Assembly (NCBI GenBank): GCA_002340255.1
Contig: DDLS01000093.1
Coordinates: 1-46,295 of the forward strand
Source: Cyanobacteria bacterium UBA2566
GTDB taxonomy: Bacteria > Cyanobacteriota > Cyanobacteriia > Cyanobacteriales > Desertifilaceae
Direction: 5' to 3'
DNA: 46,295 bases
Positions 34,093 through 43,082 of the stretch are shown here, one piece after another (position 1 is the stretch's first letter; every line of letters starts with the position of its first letter). The translations under genes were made by a program, and so were the position numbers. The notes beneath the pieces were generated by a model. That model was not told the origin of the DNA, did no database searches, and saw only the letters and a program-made list of their open reading frames with translations.

Positions 34093-35253
34093 ATGGAGAA
34101 TACTCGGATTGCATGGCTAGTTCCCGCAGTTAGGAGAGGAGCTTATTGGCAACCTGTATTAAGTCACTTTACTAAAATTTATCCCCACACCAAATTTTAT
34201 ACCGGTCAAACTTGGCCCGGATTTGACCCAGAAGCACCTGGTGCAAACGTCATTACAGTCATCGGCAAGTATCGATTTCAGGAAACTCAAACCATTGAAT
34301 CAGGTTATAACCGAGGGATAATCATTGTTTCTCCTACAGTCGTCTTTCCCTTACTCAAATTCAAACCCAATGTAGTCTTGGCCAGTAGCTTTTCGATTTG
34401 GACTCTATTAGCTATCCTCTTAAAACCCATTGGACAATGGAAATTAATTCTCATCCATGATGGTAGCTCATCTAATGTAGACTTTCGCGACGATCCGTTA
34501 CGACTCAAAATTCGCAGGTGGATGATTCAGTTTGTCGATCGCGTCATTGCTAATTCTCGTTACGGAAAAGACTATTTAGTTGAATTTGTAGGAGTCCCTC
34601 TAGAAAAAATCATGAATCGTCCCTACTTGGTTCCAGATACTCAAACGCTCTTAGAACAACAAGCTACAATTGAACCCGCATCGGTAGAACTCAAAAGACC
34701 GGTTTTCTTATGTGTAGGTCTACTTGTACCCCGTAAAGGGGTTAAAAAACTATTAGAAGCTTGTCATATTTTGCAGAAAAAAGGTTACTCTAACTATAGC
34801 TTAGTCTTAGTGGGGGATGGGGAACAGCGAGAGGAATTAGAATCCTTTGTCAACGAGAATCACTTGCAAGAACAAGTTACTTGGACTGGCTGGTTGAAAT
34901 ATGGTGAACTCGGCCCCTATTTTCGAGCGGCAGATGTTTTTATTTTTCCCACCCTAGAAGATATTTGGGGTGTTGTTTTACTAGAGGCAATGGCGTTTGG
35001 CAAAGCAATTATTGCCTCAAAATGGGCGGGTTCGTCGGAGATGGTTATAGAAGGGGAAAATGGTTATGTGATCGATCCCTATGAACCGGAAAAATTTGCT
35101 CAAGTTATGATGCGGTTAATTGACGATCCAGAATTGATGGAGAAAATGGGACAAACATCTCAGAAATTGATGGCAGAACATAATGCGGAAAAAGCGGGAT
35201 TGTTTTTAGCGAGTCAAGTAGAGAAGGTACTAGAAAAACAAAATAAAACTTAG
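34093..35253 (+). CDS. GT4-family glycosyltransferase
   Basis: 386 residues with a GT-B fold. The donor domain begins PVFLCVGLLVPRKGVKKLLEAC and contains LVLVGDGEQREELESF, then FIFPTLEDIWGVVLLEAMAFGKAIIASKWAGSSEMV, with the E-x7-E-like pattern of GT4. The N-terminal acceptor domain has one hydrophobic stretch (VVLASSFSIWTLLAILL) that may be peripheral to the membrane. ATG 34093, 75 nt after the GT2 gene. The next GT4 gene follows after 10 nt. Sugar specificity unknown. Confidence 0.92.
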   Translation: MENTRIAWLVPAVRRGAYWQPVLSHFTKIYPHTKFYTGQTWPGFDPEAPGANVITVIGKYRFQETQTIESGYNRGIIIVSPTVVFPLLKFKPNVVLASSFSIWTLLAILLKPIGQWKLILIHDGSSSNVDFRDDPLRLKIRRWMIQFVDRVIANSRYGKDYLVEFVGVPLEKIMNRPYLVPDTQTLLEQQATIEPASVELKRPVFLCVGLLVPRKGVKKLLEACHILQKKGYSNYSLVLVGDGEQREELESFVNENHLQEQVTWTGWLKYGELGPYFRAADVFIFPTLEDIWGVVLLEAMAFGKAIIASKWAGSSEMVIEGENGYVIDPYEPEKFAQVMMRLIDDPELMEKMGQTSQKLMAEHNAEKAGLFLASQVEKVLEKQNKT

Positions 35254-35263
35254 AGATAAAGCT

Positions 35264-36508
35264 ATGAAAATTCTCTTATCAGCATTTGCCTGCGAACCGG
35301 GACAAGGTTCTGAAGAAGGAGTCGGTTGGAATGCGGCAGTTGAGTCGGCAAAACACGATCGCGTCTGGGTGATTACCCGAAAATTTTGTCAAGCCTCGAT
35401 TGAAGCTGAATTAGAGCGCAATCCCATTCCTAACTTGCAGTTTCGTTATGTGGAACCGTTCGATTGGCAGGAAAATTTTAAGGGCAGACAAGGAGGATTG
35501 CAACTGCATTATTATCTCTGGCAGATTTTAGCTTATCAAGAAGCTCGCCGCTTGCATGAAGAAGTGCAGTTGGATGTGGTGCGTCATGTCACTTATGTTA
35601 AGTTTTGGTCGCCGAGTTTGGTCTGTCTATTACCCGTTCCCTTTATTTGGGGGCCCATAGGCGGAGGAGAAGCGGCTCCTAAACCGTTTTGGCGCGATTT
35701 TAGCTTGAAAGCCAAATTATATGAAACGGCGCGGGATATCGCCCAAAAAATCGGGGAAAGAGACCCATTTACCCGGCTGACAGCGAAACGGAGTGCGATC
35801 GCCCTCGTCACTACGGAAGATACGGCCCAACGAGTTAAAAACATGCCCGCTTCCCAGATTCAACTCTATTCGGAAGCCGGTCTCTCCCAAGCAGAAATAG
35901 CCCGGTTAGGCACCCTAGGGCAACCTCCTGCTTCTCCCATTCGCTTTATTAGTTTGGGACGCTTATTGCACTGGAAAGGGTATCATTTATCTGTCCGTGC
36001 ATTTGCTCAAGCTAATTTACCCAATGCCGAATATTGGCTGTTGGGAGATGGACCAGACCGTCAGAAACTAGAGGCTTTAGCCGAGCAGCTCAAGGTAGGA
36101 CATGCTATCAAATTTTGGGGCAAACGTCCCCGCGATGAAAGCCTAGAAAAACTGGGACAATCCCATGTTCTGGTGCATCCGAGTTTACATGATTCTGGGG
36201 GATGGACTTGTCTGGAAGGCATGGCTGCTGCTCGGCCGATTATCTGTTTAGCTCTGGGAGGGCCGAATACCCAGGTAACGGAGGAAACCGGAATTAAAGT
36301 ACCAGCACTGAATCCGGATCAAGCTGTAACTGGGATATCAGAATCCATGAAACAACTGGCCCAAAACTCCGCACTCAGAGAAAAACTAGGACAAGCTGGA
36401 CAAAAACGGGTGCGAGAAGTTTACGATTGGGAGATAAAAGGGCAATTTTTTGCCCAACTCTACAGAAGGGTTGCTAAACAAGAATCACCGTTATTGAATT
36501 CAAATTAA
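35264..36508 (+). CDS. GT4-family glycosyltransferase
   Basis: 414 residues. The N-terminus MKILLSAFACEPGQGSEEGVGWNAAVE is a distinctive start of a GT4 group found in exopolysaccharide loci. The donor domain has RFISLGRLLHWKGYHLSVRAF, YWLLGDGPDRQKLEALAE and VHPSLHDSGGWTCLEGMAAARPIICLALGG, where the acid pair of GT4 is expected. VPFIWGPIGGGEAAPKPFW in the acceptor half is also typical. It starts 10 nt after the previous GT4 stop and ends 2 nt before the epimerase start, so one transcript is likely. Distinct in sequence from the preceding GT4, so not a recent duplicate. Confidence 0.92.
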   Translation: MKILLSAFACEPGQGSEEGVGWNAAVESAKHDRVWVITRKFCQASIEAELERNPIPNLQFRYVEPFDWQENFKGRQGGLQLHYYLWQILAYQEARRLHEEVQLDVVRHVTYVKFWSPSLVCLLPVPFIWGPIGGGEAAPKPFWRDFSLKAKLYETARDIAQKIGERDPFTRLTAKRSAIALVTTEDTAQRVKNMPASQIQLYSEAGLSQAEIARLGTLGQPPASPIRFISLGRLLHWKGYHLSVRAFAQANLPNAEYWLLGDGPDRQKLEALAEQLKVGHAIKFWGKRPRDESLEKLGQSHVLVHPSLHDSGGWTCLEGMAAARPIICLALGGPNTQVTEETGIKVPALNPDQAVTGISESMKQLAQNSALREKLGQAGQKRVREVYDWEIKGQFFAQLYRRVAKQESPLLNSN

Positions 36509-36510
36509 TC

Positions 36511-37587
36511 ATGAGTATCGCGATTATTACAGGTTCTGCTGGTTTAATTGGCTCTGAAGCCTCCAAGTTCTTTGCTGAAAAAGGCCTAGAAATTGTCGGT
36601 ATTGACAATGATATGCGCCGGATCTTCTTTGGAGATGATGCCTCCACCACTTGGAACCGCCAGAGATTAGAGAGTTCTTTAGGGAAGCAATACAAACATT
36701 TAGATTTAGATATTCGCGACCAAGAGGCGATCGCTAAACTCTTCCAAGACTACAGTAAAGATATTGCCCTCATTGTCCATACCGCCGCCCAACCCTCCCA
36801 CGACTGGGCTGCTCGCGATCCCCACATGGACTTTACCGTAAACGCGAACGGAACCCTCAACTTACTCCAAGCTACCCGCGACTTTGCGCCCCAAGCACCC
36901 TTTATCTTCACTTCTACCAACAAAGTCTACGGCGATACCCCCAACCGTCTGCCTCTCATCGAACAAGAAACCCGATGGGAAATTGACCCCGAACATACCT
37001 ATCACACTGGTATTCGGGAAGATATGTCCATTGACCAAACTACCCATAGTTTATTTGGTGCGTCTAAAGTCGCAGCCGATGTGTTGGTGCAAGAATATGG
37101 TCGCTATTTTCAGATTCCTACAGCCTGTTTTCGGGGCGGATGTCTCACTGGACCTAACCATTCCGGAACCCAACTGCACGGGTTTCTAGCATATTTGATG
37201 AAATGTACAGTTACTGGCAAACCCTATACCGTCTTTGGCTATAAGGGTAAGCAAGTTCGGGATAATATCCATAGTGCAGACTTAATTAACGCCTTTGATG
37301 CCTTCTTCCACGCGCCACGGGTTGCCGAAGTTTACAATACCGGTGGCGGGCGCTATAGCAACTGTTCCATGCTCGAAGCGATTAAAATTTGTCAGGAAAT
37401 TACGGGCAAAGCGTTAAATTGGACGTATTCTGAAACCAACCGCATTGGCGACCATATTTGGTGGATTAGTGATAATGCTAAATTTGCCCACCATTATCCC
37501 AATTGGAAACACCAGTATGATGTCCCTCAAATCTTGCGGGAAATTTACGAGTTTAATCAAGAGCGCTGGGAAAAGGAGACTATCTAA
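36511..37587 (+). CDS. NAD-dependent SDR epimerase, CDP-paratose-2-epimerase-like
   Basis: 358 residues. Rossmann loop TGSAGLIGS (7-15). The active-site region has FTSTNKVYGDTPN (133-145) followed by HSLFGASKVAADVLVQEYG. The extended-SDR YxxxK is here Phe182-Gly-Ala-Ser-Lys186, confirmed in the DNA (TTT at 37054-37056). The C-terminal half (RGGCLTGPNHSGTQLHGFL, VFGYKGKQVRDNIHSADL) is typical of the CDP-tyvelose/paratose epimerase group and relatives. It likely supplies or remodels a nucleotide sugar for this cluster. Whether Phe at that place is the rule in its subfamily cannot be decided here. Gap of 2 nt to the upstream GT4; the WecG-like gene follows without a gap. Confidence 0.85.
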   Translation: MSIAIITGSAGLIGSEASKFFAEKGLEIVGIDNDMRRIFFGDDASTTWNRQRLESSLGKQYKHLDLDIRDQEAIAKLFQDYSKDIALIVHTAAQPSHDWAARDPHMDFTVNANGTLNLLQATRDFAPQAPFIFTSTNKVYGDTPNRLPLIEQETRWEIDPEHTYHTGIREDMSIDQTTHSLFGASKVAADVLVQEYGRYFQIPTACFRGGCLTGPNHSGTQLHGFLAYLMKCTVTGKPYTVFGYKGKQVRDNIHSADLINAFDAFFHAPRVAEVYNTGGGRYSNCSMLEAIKICQEITGKALNWTYSETNRIGDHIWWISDNAKFAHHYPNWKHQYDVPQILREIYEFNQERWEKETI

Positions 37588-38394
37588 ATGATTGATGCCG
37601 GAAAGTGGAATATTTTGGGCGTTCTCATCAATAGTATTGATTATGAGGGAGCCGTTACTCGAATTATTCAAGCCGCAAAAGAAAAACAAGGACTATCAGT
37701 GTCTGCCCTAGCTGTTCACGGAGTGATGACGGGAGTTCTCGATAACACCCACCGCTTCCGGCTCAATCATATGGATTTAATTTGTCCTGATGGGCAACCC
37801 GTGCGTTGGGCGCTGAATTTTGTTCATAAAGCGGGATTATCCGACCGAGTATATGGTCCGAATTTAACCTTGAGGGTATGCGAGCGAGCCGCTCAGGAGG
37901 GGCTACCCATTTACCTGTACGGGTCGCGGCAAGAAGTTTTAGGTGCTTTTTCTCGGAATTTGTGCGATCGCTATCCTCAGCTCAAAATCGCTGGCTCTCA
38001 GCCATCTCGCTTCCGGCAAACGACTACAGAAGAAAAACAGGCAATTGCCCAAACCATAAAAGATAGTGGAGCTGCCATTACCTTAGTCGGTTTAGGATGC
38101 CCCCGCCAAGAAGTGTGGGCTTATGAATACCGTGATAGCCTTTCCATGCCCCTTTTAGCCGTAGGTGCAGCGTTTGATTTCCATGCAGGACTCTTACCCC
38201 AAGCCCCACCCTCTTTACAAGCTGTAGGTTTAGAATGGTTTTATCGCCTTATTCAAGAACCCAAACGACTCTGGAGACGTTATGTGTTCCTCAATCCCTA
38301 TTATGTTTGGCTATTAAGTTTACAAATTTTGGGCTTGCGTAAATTCGATCCAGAGAGTACAACACCCCCAGAACAAGAATTACGGTATGGTTAA
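37588..38394 (+). CDS. WecG/TagA/CpsF-family glycosyltransferase (GT26)
   Basis: 268 residues. GT26 signatures: DLICPDGQPVRWAL (with the conserved DG), RVYGPNLTLRVCERA, LPIYLYGSRQEVL, TLVGLGCPRQEVWAYEY and AVGAAFDFHAGLLPQAP, ending GLEWFYRLIQEPKRLWRRYVF. The enzyme usually adds the second sugar to a polyprenyl-diphosphate-sugar at the membrane. Its start ATG directly follows the epimerase TAA, and its own TAA (38392-38394) abuts the stop of the convergent sugar phosphotransferase with no base between. That initiating enzyme would make this protein's substrate. Confidence 0.93.
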   Translation: MIDAGKWNILGVLINSIDYEGAVTRIIQAAKEKQGLSVSALAVHGVMTGVLDNTHRFRLNHMDLICPDGQPVRWALNFVHKAGLSDRVYGPNLTLRVCERAAQEGLPIYLYGSRQEVLGAFSRNLCDRYPQLKIAGSQPSRFRQTTTEEKQAIAQTIKDSGAAITLVGLGCPRQEVWAYEYRDSLSMPLLAVGAAFDFHAGLLPQAPPSLQAVGLEWFYRLIQEPKRLWRRYVFLNPYYVWLLSLQILGLRKFDPESTTPPEQELRYG

Positions 38395-39888
38395 TTAATA
38401 TGCTCCCCTGCGCCCTAAAACCACTTGTACCGTTTTCAATAAAATTTCAAAATCAAGAGCTAACGACCAATTATTGATATAAGACATATCCAACTTAAAG
38501 GCATCTTCAAAGTTTGTGATATCTGACCGCCCTGAAACTTGCCAAAGTCCAGTGATTCCAGGTAGAACGTTGTGGCGCATAAAGTGGTGTTCGGCAAATC
38601 CTTCAATATCACGCAGGGGGAGAGGACGGGGGCCTACCAAACTCATTTCTCCAATTAAAACATTAACAATTTGTGGTAGTTCATCTAAGCTATAGCGCCG
38701 TAAAAATTTACCTACTCTGGTGATTCGGGGGTCATCTTTCATTTTGAATAAAACGCCACCTTTAATTTCATTTTTGGCTTCCAGTTCCTTCATCAAATCA
38801 TCGGCATTAACCACCATAGTGCGGTATTTCCAGACTTTAAAATGTCTCCCTTTAAGACCCATGCGAGTTTGCTTAAAAAAGATTGGGCCAGGGGAGTCCA
38901 GTTTAATAGCGATCGCTAGAGCAATAAACAGAGGGCTACCTAAGAGTAAAATCAGCGAAGATATGACTAAATCAAATGCCCGCTTTAACCAAAAATCACT
39001 GCCCAATAAACCTGGAGGCTGAAATTGAATACTGGGCATTCCTCCAATCATTTCAATTTTGGGATTGTGATGGGGAACTTCTAGACCAATCGGCACAATT
39101 CTTAGCGCAATACCTGCATTTTTCAAACTCCAGTAAAGGGGCATAATATTACCCACTACATTCCATGAACAGAAAAACACTTCTCCAACATCAAGAGATT
39201 GAATTTCTTCCAGAACATGAGACCACTGATTGGTCGTTTTCTGTAAAGATAGATCCAGTTGCCCAGCGATAGCAAACTCTCTGTTGCTATCTAATTTCAA
39301 GGCAATTTTAGCAATCAGGGTATCTTTGGGATTTCCAATCAGAAAAATGCGCCGAGGGACTCGACCATGGCGACGCAGATTGGTAATGGTAGCTTCAGCA
39401 ATTAACCGTCCTATACCGACATATAAAATCACGAATAACCAGGATAGAAAAAACATTGACCGGGAAATAATCAGACCCGGTTGATAGATAAAAGCAATAA
39501 CAATTAAAACGCCTTGAGCGAAGGTAATACTTCTAAGTAAATTGCTAAATTGGCGACGATTGCGGCGATCGCCATATAATCCTCCTGTTGCGATCATCCC
39601 TAGGGTAATCCATAAAATCGGAAACAAAAATCCAGGTTGCTCTGGAGTATAGGCTAATAAGTGAAAAGAGGGAACATGCTTTAACCAATCAACCCGTTCA
39701 ACAATAACCTTAGCCGTCTTCCAAGCCAAGGCAATCATCACTGTATCTAAGCACAGAAAGGCTAGAATTCTCAGCCAAGCAACGATTAGTCCTCGTCGCA
39801 GGCCCACAATGGTGGGAACCCGCAAATCAACATGATTATGGGGTGATTTATGGGTTTTGTAAGGGGTTTGGGGCAGATTATCTGACAT
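38395..39888 (-). CDS. Polyprenyl glycosylphosphotransferase, initiating enzyme (WbaP/WcaJ-like)
   Basis: 497 residues. Four N-terminal hydrophobic segments (about 30-55, 78-100, 112-132, 138-155), a CoA-binding-like middle part, one more hydrophobic segment (KRAFDLVISSLILLLGSPLFIALAIAIKL), then the catalytic C-terminus. Motifs are KLDSPGPIFFKQTRMGLKG, FKVWKYRTMV, RRYSLDELPQIVNVLIGEMSLVGPRPLP and PGITGLWQVSGRSD. It transfers a sugar-1-phosphate to undecaprenyl phosphate and so starts repeat-unit synthesis. It faces the GT26 gene tail-to-tail without a gap. Start ATG 39886-39888; the 325-bp region beyond holds its promoter. Confidence 0.95.
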   Translation of the reverse strand: MSDNLPQTPYKTHKSPHNHVDLRVPTIVGLRRGLIVAWLRILAFLCLDTVMIALAWKTAKVIVERVDWLKHVPSFHLLAYTPEQPGFLFPILWITLGMIATGGLYGDRRNRRQFSNLLRSITFAQGVLIVIAFIYQPGLIISRSMFFLSWLFVILYVGIGRLIAEATITNLRRHGRVPRRIFLIGNPKDTLIAKIALKLDSNREFAIAGQLDLSLQKTTNQWSHVLEEIQSLDVGEVFFCSWNVVGNIMPLYWSLKNAGIALRIVPIGLEVPHHNPKIEMIGGMPSIQFQPPGLLGSDFWLKRAFDLVISSLILLLGSPLFIALAIAIKLDSPGPIFFKQTRMGLKGRHFKVWKYRTMVVNADDLMKELEAKNEIKGGVLFKMKDDPRITRVGKFLRRYSLDELPQIVNVLIGEMSLVGPRPLPLRDIEGFAEHHFMRHNVLPGITGLWQVSGRSDITNFEDAFKLDMSYINNWSLALDFEILLKTVQVVLGRRGAY

Positions 39889-40213
39889 AATTTAACCTTT
39901 GCTGCCGCGATCGCAGGTAGAATCTTGAATTTCAACCCTGATCGGATCTCTTCCCAGGCTAGAAATAGGGTTACAGTAGATTGGCACTACACCTTGATAC
40001 TCTCTGAGACTTCAGATGGTCTTCCAGCCTGAAATGGTGCTTACTTCTGATGATATCCGGAAGTGGGTTAATTTTAGCATTCTCCCCATGGGTTGTCCAA
40101 AGGTTAAGTATCCCCTGCCCATAATTTGGGTTTTATGTCTATTTTTTATTTACCTCGAAGATAATCTCTGGAAGGCGATCTTGATCCGATCAGAGATCGC
40201 CTATTTCAATCTC
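39889..40213. other. 325-bp intergenic region with an imperfect hairpin
   Basis: It contains the promoter of the minus-strand initiating transferase and the 3' region of the next minus-strand gene. GCGATCTTGATC (40175-40186) pairs with GATCAGAGATCGC (40188-40200) with one bulge, a possible terminator without a T-run. A 71-codon plus-strand ORF here (40016-40231) looks spurious. No RNA gene recognised. Confidence 0.5.
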
Positions 40214-40723
40214 TTAACGGCAGATCTGTAATTCTGAATATCGGTTATTTTGACACAATTGTTGAAACGACTGAGTAATTTGAGGATACTGCTGGGGATT
40301 TTGACCATACATCACCCTCATTTTATGAAACTCTTCTGGAGATAAATTATGCTGTTGTAAAACAGTTTGTGACTGACTACAAAAGCTTTGTAAATGACTA
40401 ATAATATCTTGAGAAATCCCCGTTGTATTACTTACAGTCCCTGCCTCTAAATTACAATCAAAAATGGGTTTATTTCCTATGGGAACCAATCCTTGAGTAT
40501 TTTGCAGAGTCGTTTCCCGAGCCAATTCAATCTCCAAAACCGATTGGACAAAATTGGCCATTTGTACAGGAGAATTAAATTGAGCTTGTGCAGTGCTTGC
40601 TCCCGCTAACGATCCACATAAAGATAATACACTCGCAATTAACGTCCGGCCGATCCATGGGCAATCCAAACAGAATCCACCAGAAGAGCGCAGTTGAACT
40701 TGAAAATTAAATGAATGATTCAT
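40214..40723 (-). CDS. Secreted protein, DUF4168-like
   Basis: 169 residues. Signal peptide TLIASVLSLCGSLAGASTAQA with likely cleavage AQA|QF (about 47/48); the 25 residues before the hydrophobic core are unusually long and polar, so the true start may be further in, although no nearer ATG is visible. Mature part: helical, with NFVQSVLEIELARETTLQNTQGLVPIG, then LSPEEFHKMRVMYGQNPQQYPQITQSF, which resembles the DUF4168 end (a Thr/Ser-Pro-Glu-Glu-Phe motif). Three Cys in the mature part could form disulfides. Single gene, envelope location likely, function unknown. Confidence 0.65.
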   Translation of the reverse strand: MNHSFNFQVQLRSSGGFCLDCPWIGRTLIASVLSLCGSLAGASTAQAQFNSPVQMANFVQSVLEIELARETTLQNTQGLVPIGNKPIFDCNLEAGTVSNTTGISQDIISHLQSFCSQSQTVLQQHNLSPEEFHKMRVMYGQNPQQYPQITQSFQQLCQNNRYSELQICR

Positions 40724-40875
40724 GATGGCACGTTAAAGACACAAGACGATCAACTCTTTTGAATTCTTTTAGGAAGATGAAGTTCCATATCTATCTCAGA
40801 TTGTCGGCTCTACTCGCTTGGCAGTGGTTCCTGGTCAGAGCTAATCGGTAATGGGAGATAATTTCCAATTGTACG

Positions 40876-41859
40876 TCAATATTTCCGATATAGCTGACAG
40901 ATTTGGATAATGTGAGTCTGGAGAATTTCCCGTTCAGCTCTTCCTTGCTTGAGTCCCCACTCTAGGGAAAGCAAGAGAGGTAGAGTCTGCTGTAATGAGG
41001 TACAAGGGAGCGATCGCACCTGTTGTTTGAGAAAATACACCCGTTTAGGATTAGCCACCTCAGCAGCTTGGGCAATTTGGCGATCGTCACGTTCTCCGCT
41101 CTCAATCATCAATTTAACCCATAACCACGTGCGAAACTGACCCACCAGAGTAGCAACAATCCTTAAAGCCGGTTCATTCCTGTGCAATAAACCCTCAATC
41201 AAAGTTAAACTCCGGTCTACCTGGCCTTTAGCGATCGCCTGCGCCAATTCTAAACTCGTTTGCGTATTGGAGACCACCAACCGCTCCACATCCTCGTCAT
41301 TCAAAACCTCACCATCTGGATGATATAACACCAACTTCTGCAACTCATTCACCAACCGACGAGTATCATTACCTACAGACTGACTCAAAACTTCCGCTCC
41401 TCGTTTGGTTAATTTCACCCCCTGTTGACTTGCCATTTCCTCAACCCGTTGCAAGAGTAAATCAGTTTTCCAAGGCGGAATTAAAGAAAATTCCCGGAAT
41501 TCAGCATACTTTTGCATCAGTTTCGTCACTTTCAACCGTTGATCGAGTCTTCCGGCTACCGTTAGTAATAGCACTGATGAGGTTAACAGAACCGGTAAAG
41601 TCCGCTCTAACTCAGCCAATAGACTGCCAGATGCCTGCTGAAATAGACCTGTATTCACCAACCAAACCAACCGATTTCCAGAACCAAATGGAGGAGTCAT
41701 CGCTTCATTTAAAGCTTCCATAACACTCCCCGGCTGATCCGGTAAGACCTCAGTATAATTAAACGAAATCCAATTGGGATCGAGGAGGCGATCGCGTAAC
41801 TGCTTAACCCCCTGCTGCATAGCAAACTCATCATCTCCCCAATACACATAAATTGGCAT
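40876..41859 (-). CDS. holA: DNA polymerase III subunit delta
   Basis: 327 residues, normal length for HolA. N-terminus MPIYVYWGDDEFAMQQGVKQLRD is the usual cyanobacterial form (YxGDD/E). TSSVLLLTVAGRLDQRLKVTKLMQKYAEFREF and QQGVKLTKRGAEVLSQSVGNDTRRLVNELQKLVLY match the AAA+-like clamp-loader delta, and LVGQFRTWLWVKLM belongs to the collar domain. It opens the beta clamp within the clamp loader. The start ATG (41857-41859) lies 11 bp from the ATG of the divergent TRAP substrate-binding gene. The next gene on its own strand is 152 bp downstream. Confidence 0.93.
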   Translation of the reverse strand: MPIYVYWGDDEFAMQQGVKQLRDRLLDPNWISFNYTEVLPDQPGSVMEALNEAMTPPFGSGNRLVWLVNTGLFQQASGSLLAELERTLPVLLTSSVLLLTVAGRLDQRLKVTKLMQKYAEFREFSLIPPWKTDLLLQRVEEMASQQGVKLTKRGAEVLSQSVGNDTRRLVNELQKLVLYHPDGEVLNDEDVERLVVSNTQTSLELAQAIAKGQVDRSLTLIEGLLHRNEPALRIVATLVGQFRTWLWVKLMIESGERDDRQIAQAAEVANPKRVYFLKQQVRSLPCTSLQQTLPLLLSLEWGLKQGRAEREILQTHIIQICQLYRKY

Positions 41860-41870
41860 TAACCTAAACC

Positions 41871-42992
41871 ATGAAACGTCGAAACCTACTCCATAAAATT
41901 GCCCTAGGCGCAGCCAGCACCTATAGTATCACCGCCTGTCAATCCCCGAACCCTCCTCAACCTAACCCCGAACCTACTCCCAGCCAACCCCTCATTCGCT
42001 GGCGCATGGCCACCAGTTGGCCCAAATCCCTAGATATCATCTTTGGAGCCGCAGAAATCCTTTGTCGCCGCGTCGAACAAATGACCGAAGGCCGCTTCAC
42101 GATTACCCCCTATCCTGCCAATGAAATTATTTCTCCCCTACAAATTCTCGATGGTGTAATTGCAGGAACCGTAGAATGTGGCCATAGCAATCTTCTCTAT
42201 CTCTTTGACCGCAATCCTGCCCTCGGACTCCTTTCGGGTGTCCCCTTTGGCATGAGTCTTCAACAGCATAATGCCTGGTTTTATTATGGGGGAGGACTAG
42301 AGGCCATGGAAAAAATTTATCAAGATTTTGGAGTGAATGTGTTTCCCGCTGGTAACACTGGGCTACAAATGGGAGGATGGTTTAGTCACCAGATTAATAC
42401 CATTAATGACCTCAAGGGCCTAAAAATGCGAATTCCTGGCCTGGGCGGTAAAATACTGGAACGACTCGGCTGTGAAGTCCAAGTTTTGCCTGGGGAGCAA
42501 ATTTTTCCAGCATTGGAGCAAGGTACAATAGATGCTGCTGAGTGGATTGGGCCCTATGATGATGAAAAACTTGGACTCAACCGCATTGCTCCTTATTATT
42601 ATTATCCAGGTTGGTGGGAACCCTCATCTGTACTGATTGCCTTAGTCAATCGAAAGCAATGGGATCAGCTTCCCAAAACATACCAAGAAATTTTTCGTTC
42701 TGCTGCTCTTGAAGCTTATTTCTTAACCATCAGTCGATATGATGCCGCTAATGGAGAAGCCTTAGAACGAATGGTCTTAAGTGGTACAGAGTTGCGTCCC
42801 TACAGCCAAGACATTTTAGAAAATGCCTACCAAGTGGCCTTAGAACTCTATGAAGAGTATGCCTCAGAAAGTGATGACTTTGCTAGAATCTATCAACAAG
42901 GGAAACAATTTCAATCTCGTATTTATAAATGGTATCCAATTAATGACCTAACTTATTCTAATTTTATCTCTGGAATTTCCCCAATTAATTAA
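41871..42992 (+). CDS. TRAP-type transporter substrate-binding lipoprotein (DctP-family)
   Basis: 373 residues. The N-terminus MKRRNLLHKIALGAASTYSITACQS has twin Arg, a hydrophobic core and a lipobox-like ITAC, then a Pro/Asn/Gln-rich linker. The mature domain (RWRMATSWPKSLDIIFGAAEILCRRVEQMTEGRFTITPYPANEI) and LKGLKMRIPGLGGKILERLGCEVQVLPGEQIFPALEQGTIDAAEW are typical of DctP-family binding proteins of the TakP-like branch (alpha-keto acids or lactate are known ligands). The conserved Arg (KMRIPG) that binds the carboxylate is present. No DctQ/DctM membrane genes are nearby, so it is an orphan here. The start lies only 11 bp from the divergent holA start. Confidence 0.9.
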   Translation: MKRRNLLHKIALGAASTYSITACQSPNPPQPNPEPTPSQPLIRWRMATSWPKSLDIIFGAAEILCRRVEQMTEGRFTITPYPANEIISPLQILDGVIAGTVECGHSNLLYLFDRNPALGLLSGVPFGMSLQQHNAWFYYGGGLEAMEKIYQDFGVNVFPAGNTGLQMGGWFSHQINTINDLKGLKMRIPGLGGKILERLGCEVQVLPGEQIFPALEQGTIDAAEWIGPYDDEKLGLNRIAPYYYYPGWWEPSSVLIALVNRKQWDQLPKTYQEIFRSAALEAYFLTISRYDAANGEALERMVLSGTELRPYSQDILENAYQVALELYEEYASESDDFARIYQQGKQFQSRIYKWYPINDLTYSNFISGISPIN

Positions 42993-43082
42993 CTATTTAT
43001 ACATTTATTTTCCCGTGAAAACCCTGAATCCTGGGGCTGTTTCTGTGTAATAAAATACATCTTCGCCTCCCTTCAATCGATC

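Noticed and set aside
10450..39888. Antiphage defence island
   Set aside because: The genes are glycosyltransferases, Wzx/Wzy export parts and decorating enzymes; no nuclease, reverse transcriptase, CRISPR or restriction gene is present.
40016..40231. 71-codon plus-strand ORF in the spacer before the DUF4168-like gene
   Set aside because: It overlaps the end of the real minus-strand gene, covers the hairpin, and shows no domain or ribosome site; it reads like chance coding.
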